Shown: positions 16,624 through 20,305 of the stretch, piece after piece
Layout of the letters: each line of letters opens with the position of its first letter
Position numbering within the stretch: the first letter of the stretch is position 1
Source of the DNA: Planctomycetota bacterium
GTDB taxonomy: Bacteria > Planctomycetota > Phycisphaerae > Phycisphaerales > SM1A02
Assembly: GCA_027295365.1 (NCBI GenBank)
Contig: JAPULD010000296.1
Location: 1 to 20,305 of the forward strand
Reading direction: 5' to 3'
Length of the DNA stretch: 20,305 nucleotides
Translations under genes and position numbers: made by a program
The notes under the pieces: generated by a model
What the model saw: only the letters and a program-made list of their open reading frames with translations
Databases searched by the model: none
Told to the model about the DNA's origin: nothing

Positions 16624-16654
16624 GAAAAACCGGCCGGATTTGATCCGACCGGTT
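16624..16654 (-). terminator. Rho-independent terminator after the DUF1579 gene
   Basis: On the minus strand an 11-bp stem with one mismatch (AACCGGTCGGAT, loop CAA, ATCCGGCCGGTT) is followed directly by a run of five T. It lies 24 bp past the DUF1579 stop and separates it from the PLP-enzyme gene. Confidence 0.85.
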
Positions 16655-16678
16655 GAGTCAATTCGTGGTCTGAATCGT

Positions 16679-17200
16679 TCAAGCCCGGGTGTACTGAATT
16701 TCCATCCCCTTGCACTCGTTGCCATCGGGTCCGGGAAAATACATTTCCATCGAGTGATGGTCGTTGTCGATCAGCGTGATGACGGATTTCTTGCTGACCG
16801 TCCCGCCCTTCATCTGATCGGGCATCTCACCAAGCATGGTCCAGGTGTCGCCATCCAGATCACCCTGTTCGGTTTGCATGATGGTCGAGGCCGAGTCGAT
16901 CCACACGCCTTCGTACTTGTCGATGGCCGTGTTATAGCCCCAATATCCACGCCCCTGAAAATTCGGGAATGGGCCTTCACTGGGATCACCCGTGTAATGT
17001 TGATGCAGAAACTTACCGTCCAGTTCAAGGGTGTTGATGATGGTGCCGGTTGAAACCATGGGTTCGCCAGGCCCCATCCACATCTTCACGACAGCCTTGA
17101 ATGTACCTTCGAATGGCTTCAGCTTCTCGTGCGCTTCCGTGGTACGCGACATGGCCTCAAAATCGCATTGGCCATGCTCGGTTTGCGTTGCTTCACTCAT
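16679..17200 (-). CDS. DUF1579 family protein
   Basis: A 173-aa protein with the DUF1579 pattern: LKPFEGTFKAVVKMWMGPGE, then LDGKFLHQHYTGD, then GRGYWGYNTAIDKYEGVWID. The fold is a small β-barrel-like protein; the biochemical role of the family is not known. It has no signal peptide. I chose the ATG at 17200 because a strong AAGGAG lies eight bases before it; the frame is open for 12 more codons, but that extension runs over the ribosome-binding site. It follows the MauG gene by 50 bp on the same strand and may be co-transcribed with it. A good terminator follows. Confidence 0.88.
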   Translation of the reverse strand: MSEATQTEHGQCDFEAMSRTTEAHEKLKPFEGTFKAVVKMWMGPGEPMVSTGTIINTLELDGKFLHQHYTGDPSEGPFPNFQGRGYWGYNTAIDKYEGVWIDSASTIMQTEQGDLDGDTWTMLGEMPDQMKGGTVSKKSVITLIDNDHHSMEMYFPGPDGNECKGMEIQYTRA

Positions 17201-17250
17201 GGTGTGCTCCTTCCATGTGTATTGATGATTGGTCATTGTACTCGAAACAT

Positions 17251-18318
17251 TTAATCCTCACCCCCGGAATCCCCGGATCCCCCGGAACCCTCGGATTCCC
17301 CTGAATGAACCTCGGCACTTCTACCATGCCGAGAAAGTGATCCAAGAAACGCTACGAGTAGATCGATCTCTTTCTCGTTGAGTTCAAGCGGCTTCATCTG
17401 CGGATCAAGGTTTTCATTTGCTTCACCGCCCCGGTTGTAGAACTCCACCACTTCACGCAAGGTGTTGACCGACCCATCGTGAAAGTAAGGGGGCGTCATC
17501 AGCAAGGCTCTGAGTGATGGTGTCTTGAACGCGCCCCGGTCCGCGACATCATTTGAATATTTCATGCGCCCCGATTCGGAAGTGCCATCAACAACCCCGA
17601 CCCCCGTGTTGTGAAACGCTTCATCGGTGAAGTTGAAGCCATGATGGCATCGCCAGCAGTTTGCCTTGCTCTGAAAGATCCACATGCCCGCCCGCTCCTG
17701 GGTCGTCAACGCAAAGACCTTGCCCGATCGAAAATCGTCCATGGCGGTGTTGCCATAGAACAACCTCCGAACGAACGACGCCAGACCTTTGGCCAGCGTT
17801 TCATCATCTGGCCCCTGTCCAAAGGCCTCCTCGAAAAGTGCTGGATACTCGGTGTCCTCTTTAAGCCTCGTGATCGCTTCCTCGATCGGCAAGCCCATTT
17901 CTTCCTCATGCGCGATCGGCTTGAGGGCCTGCTCCTCAAGCGAAGCGAAACGGCCATCCCACATCTGGGTCTTGCCAAACGCTCGATTGAACAGCGAGGG
18001 CGCGTTGCGTTCGAGTTTGCCCCCCTTCAGGCTTGGCGGTCGGGCCTCATTGGTGGCGAATCCGAATTCAGGCTGATGGCAGGTGGCGCAGGATCGATCT
18101 CGATCACGGGAAAGAATGGGATCAAAGAAGAGGCGACGTCCCAATTCCACCCGCTCACGAACGAATGGATTGCCTTCTGGTGCAGGCACCTCGGCTGGCA
18201 ACCCCGAAGGCACTTCCCAAAGGGCCTCGGTCACGATCGTGTCGGGTGGAAGATCCTCAAGGCGCGCACTCGAGGCCCAGGCCCCCATGAAAATTGTGCT
18301 GAGCAAGACGAATCGCAT
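17251..18318 (-). CDS. Di-haem cytochrome c peroxidase / MauG family
   Basis: A 355-aa exported protein with two c-type haem sites: CATCH at 77-81 and CWRCH at 221-225. The first 17 residues (MRFVLLSTIFMGAWASS) form a signal peptide. Family blocks are ELGRRLFFDPILSRDRDRSC, RNAPSLFNRAFGKTQMWDGR and FKTPSLRALLMTPPYFHDGS. Members reduce hydrogen peroxide or oxidise a partner protein in the periplasm. I chose the ATG at 18318 (AGGAG ten bases upstream) because it yields the signal peptide; the frame is open to 18537 but the extra part would cover a terminator. The last 17 residues are a Gly-Ser-Glu tail encoded by a degenerate GGATTCCGG-like tandem repeat at about 17260-17304. The redoxin gene lies 118 bp upstream. 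Confidence 0.92.
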   Translation of the reverse strand: MRFVLLSTIFMGAWASSARLEDLPPDTIVTEALWEVPSGLPAEVPAPEGNPFVRERVELGRRLFFDPILSRDRDRSCATCHQPEFGFATNEARPPSLKGGKLERNAPSLFNRAFGKTQMWDGRFASLEEQALKPIAHEEEMGLPIEEAITRLKEDTEYPALFEEAFGQGPDDETLAKGLASFVRRLFYGNTAMDDFRSGKVFALTTQERAGMWIFQSKANCWRCHHGFNFTDEAFHNTGVGVVDGTSESGRMKYSNDVADRGAFKTPSLRALLMTPPYFHDGSVNTLREVVEFYNRGGEANENLDPQMKPLELNEKEIDLLVAFLGSLSRHGRSAEVHSGESEGSGGSGDSGGED

Positions 18319-18370
18319 GAACAGAAGTCTCCTGCTTCCTTTTTCTTCCGCCATCCTGCAAGATTGATGC

Positions 18371-18410
18371 ACAAAAGCAACCATCGCTCCCAAATGATCG
18401 GGAGCGATGG
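18371..18410 (-). terminator. Rho-independent terminator after the redoxin gene
   Basis: On the minus strand a perfect 11-bp stem (CCATCGCTCCC and GGGAGCGATGG, eight-base loop) is followed by TTGCTTTTGT. It lies 26 bp after the redoxin stop and 52 bp before the MauG start, so the two genes are probably separate units, at least in part. Confidence 0.88.
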
Positions 18411-18436
18411 TCAATTGATCAAGATCAAGGCGTCGA

Positions 18437-19657
18437 TCAGGAATCCGTTTTGGCCTGGGCCTTGGCTTCGGAGAGCAGTTCCATAACCGCTTCTTCCATT
18501 GCCTCATCGCGCAGGTTCTTGAATCGGATGACGCCATTCACATCGATGATGTAAATGGTGGGCCAGCCCGATATGTTCCACTTGGTGGGAATCGGACCGG
18601 ACGTGCTCTTTTCCATAAAGGACCGCCACGTCACGCCCATTTCCTCAACTTCAGCGTCATAGGCTTCACGGGAGTCGGAGTTCACGCCGATCAGGGCGAA
18701 AGGAGCATTCTCAAGTTTCTTCACGAGCGACCGCTCGTGTGGGATCATGGCCCGACAAGGCCCTCACCAAAAACCCCAGAAATCCAGGACGACCACCTGG
18801 CCTCGGTAATCATAAAGATTGAATTCGACGCCTTCGGCATCCACTCCCGTGACGTTCGGGGCAACATCCCCAATTTGGAGATTGCGCATGGCAAACAGTG
18901 AACTCTCAGCCTTTGTGCTCACCATAATTTTGTCGTACAACGCAATCTCGGTGTAGGACTCAAGACAATGCTCATAAAGATTCACGCCTTGCATCGCGAA
19001 ATTTTCAGCGGCCCCAGGTTCAGATAATGACGCCTTGAGCTCGTCGTCGATGCCGTCCATGTTGTAGCTGAGGTACGGATCGTTCGGGCCATCGGAATCG
19101 GCGATCGACTGAGCGGCCTTGCCCAGCATGATCAACTGACCGGCTCGATAGTAATCAGCCAAAGCCCGGGCCCGCTCGTTCTTCGATTCAGTTCGAATTT
19201 TTTCCAGCGTGGCCACATTGGCCGACGACATGCCACTGCACAATCGAGGAACGTCGACGATGGCGTCGCTGTCAAGATGATCTGTCATCAACATCGCAAG
19301 CGCCCAGTCGCCTTCACTTTCGATGTCATAGCCTCTATTTTTCAGGCCGAGAACCCACGAAGCAGCCGTGGCGGCAGCTTCGGAACCGGGGTGTTTCTTG
19401 GCGATCTCGTGCAACTCGGTGACGTACGGCTTTAATTTCGGCCGATCGTTTTCGAGAAGCTCCTGCCTTTCCTCGTCGGTTTCCGCCTCCTGGTACTTTC
19501 CGTTGAAGAATGCACGCTCGGCATCACGATGTTTTTCAGTGATCTCCTCGACGGCTTCCGTGGCATCCTGCGTCTGCATGCTCGGCATGCAGTAGACCAT
19601 GGCCGCGGTCGGCGAAGTGATGGTGGCCAGTGCGGCCAACGAAATAGGATCAAGCAT
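18437..19657 (-). CDS. TlpA-like thioredoxin-fold protein with in-frame TGA, probable selenoprotein
   Basis: Read through one TGA, the gene encodes 406 residues. Residues 1-30 look like a signal peptide (SLAALATITSPTAAM). Residues 35-255 are mostly helical and unassigned. A TlpA/redoxin domain starts near 260 (LQIGDVAPNVTGVDAEGVEF). The active site reads VVVLDFWGFW, then TGA as codon 298 (18764-18766), then GPCRAMIPHERSL. In this family the codon after the last Trp is the first catalytic Cys of WCGPC. The fold continues with GVNSD and the cis-proline motif GWPTIYIIDVNGVIRF, and ends at a normal TGA followed by a terminator. A selenocysteine at 298, paired with Cys301, is the simplest reading. 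Without recoding, the product would stop before the catalytic motif and be useless. The start has AAGGAG nine bases upstream. A nonsense mutation or sequence error is the alternative. Confidence 0.78.
18722..18739 (-). promoter_or_regulatory. SECIS-like stem-loop after the TGA codon
   Basis: In the mRNA a perfect 7-bp stem (CACGAGC and GCUCGUG) closes the tetraloop GGUC. The loop starts at the 32nd nucleotide after the UGA, within the 16-37 nt range I recall for bacterial SECIS models, with G in the first loop positions. The E. coli fdhF element also has GGUC in its loop. The stem is inside the coding sequence (HERSL codons), as expected for bacteria. Confidence 0.6.
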
Positions 19658-19874
19658 GTTCCCGGTCTCCTTTCTGGAATCGGTTTGAATGTACCCACGA
19701 GTCTAGCATTCCTTGAGTGGTCATGGAAATGAATCACAGATGACTCATCCAGCACGATCGATATGGCAACAGGTCAACCACCGGGCCTCGAAAACCAAAT
19801 CGCCGAATTTCATCGATACAATCCAATACACGTAAATCGCTTAGACTGAATTGCGGCCGGTTTCACCGGTGCAT
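19658..19874. other. Intergenic region without recognised features
   Basis: This 217-bp gap lies between the SpoIIE-type phosphatase and the redoxin gene, both on the minus strand. It must hold the redoxin promoter, but I see no box pair at good spacing. A short stem CCGGT-GAA-ACCGG near 19857-19869 follows the phosphatase stop and has no T run. Confidence 0.4.
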
Positions 19875-20305
19875 TTAATTTACAATCTCGAGCGAAGCGA
19901 TTGTCGTATCGTCGTCCTTGGCCCCCTTGCTGATGAAATTCTGCAATGCGTCCAGGGCGAAATTGACATCCTCTTGGGGCGAATTCGACTCAACGATGGA
20001 CTTGATCAACCGATCGATGCTGTATTGCTCACCATCGGGACCGAAGAGTTCGATCATTCCATCACTGAAGAGGACGATCCGGTCACCAATACCAAGGTCG
20101 AGTGATCGACTCGTATAACTCATATCGGGAACAATTCCAATCGGAGGTTTCTCAGGCTTCTCACCCTGAACCGGAGCCTGTCCGGCGCGACGAATAATCC
20201 AATGACCATGCCCGGCGTCAACGTATTGCAGCGTCTTTGTATCGTGGTCGTACACCCCCACAAAAAGCGTGACAAAGGTATTGCTGGTGGTACATTCACA
20301 AAGGT
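19875..20305 (-). CDS. SpoIIE/RsbU-type PP2C phosphatase, C-terminal part
   Basis: The visible 142 residues are the end of a SpoIIE-type serine phosphatase domain (PP2C fold). Motifs are LQYVDAGHGHWIIRR (the N-A-G-H type metal-site block), PIGIVPD, GDRIVLFSDGMIE and AKDDDTTIASLEIV; the aspartates of SDG and DDD bind the catalytic metals. Such enzymes usually act on anti-anti-sigma factors in partner-switching pathways. The reading frame is open to the window edge, so the N-terminal sensor or linker region is missing and the input signal cannot be inferred. It stands upstream of the redoxin gene on the same strand, but the 217-bp gap argues against tight coupling. Confidence 0.9.
   Translation of the reverse strand, partial: LCECTTSNTFVTLFVGVYDHDTKTLQYVDAGHGHWIIRRAGQAPVQGEKPEKPPIGIVPDMSYTSRSLDLGIGDRIVLFSDGMIELFGPDGEQYSIDRLIKSIVESNSPQEDVNFALDALQNFISKGAKDDDTTIASLEIVN

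Noticed and set aside
16542..16715. Longer N-terminus for the PLP enzyme
   Set aside because: It would include the DUF1579 terminator and the end of that gene, while a GGAG site fits the start at 16541.
17611..18486. Long plus-strand open frame of 291 codons
   Set aside because: It is antisense to the di-haem peroxidase with its two CxxCH motifs and has no protein-like features.
18319..18537. Longer N-terminus for the MauG gene
   Set aside because: The extension would cover a strong terminator and part of the redoxin coding region, and would bury the signal peptide.

Overview
The window looks like chromosomal DNA of a planctomycete, most likely of the class Phycisphaerae. The pointers are a PEP-CTERM-like sorting tail (VPIPGALSLL followed by an Arg cluster), a C-terminal pair of dockerin/EF-hand-like repeats of the form DxNxDxxIxVEDLLxVLAxWG, a planctomycete-style glycyl-tRNA synthetase, and a TlpA-type redoxin with a PHERSL motif after its active site. 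This assignment is inference from protein style; no rRNA or tRNA gene was found.

Layout. (1) 1-6281, minus strand: a compact surface-polysaccharide operon. It runs from a two-domain protein (Rossmann-like N-terminus plus SAM methyltransferase), through an 823-aa CgeB-like glycosyltransferase and a GT4 glycosyltransferase, to a nucleotidyltransferase-PfkB kinase fusion cut by the window edge. (2) 6401-8215, plus strand: a YceH/DUF480 protein, then a PEP-CTERM-type exported protein behind a 327-bp leader holding three inverted repeats. (3) 8238-9524: a COG2345/SufR-like regulator with a cysteine cluster, divergent from a VOC-family protein. (4) 9625-13002, plus strand: pdxA, a flavin reductase and glyS. 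The flavin reductase gene is flanked on both sides by C-rich heptamer arrays. The glyS gene contains a low-GC tract in frame. (5) 13021-16541, minus strand: a vanadium-haloperoxidase-like gene broken by a TAG and a frameshift, an intergenic region with two palindromes, and a PLP enzyme with a Tat-like leader. (6) 16679-20305, minus strand: a DUF1579 protein, a di-haem MauG/cytochrome c peroxidase, a TlpA-like redoxin, and the C-terminal part of a SpoIIE-type phosphatase.

The most notable observation is in the redoxin gene (18437-19657, minus). An in-frame TGA falls exactly on the first catalytic cysteine of the W-C-G-P-C motif. The thioredoxin fold continues without a break behind it to a natural stop and a strong terminator. 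A 7-bp stem with a GGUC loop lies 31 nt after the TGA, matching the general form of a bacterial SECIS. I read this as a probable selenoprotein (U-G-P-C). The broken haloperoxidase 3.4 kb away means that mutation or sequence error must also be considered.

The redoxin and the MauG peroxidase are adjacent on one strand, both with probable export signals, and together suggest periplasmic redox or peroxide handling. They are separated by a terminator, so they are not simply one operon.
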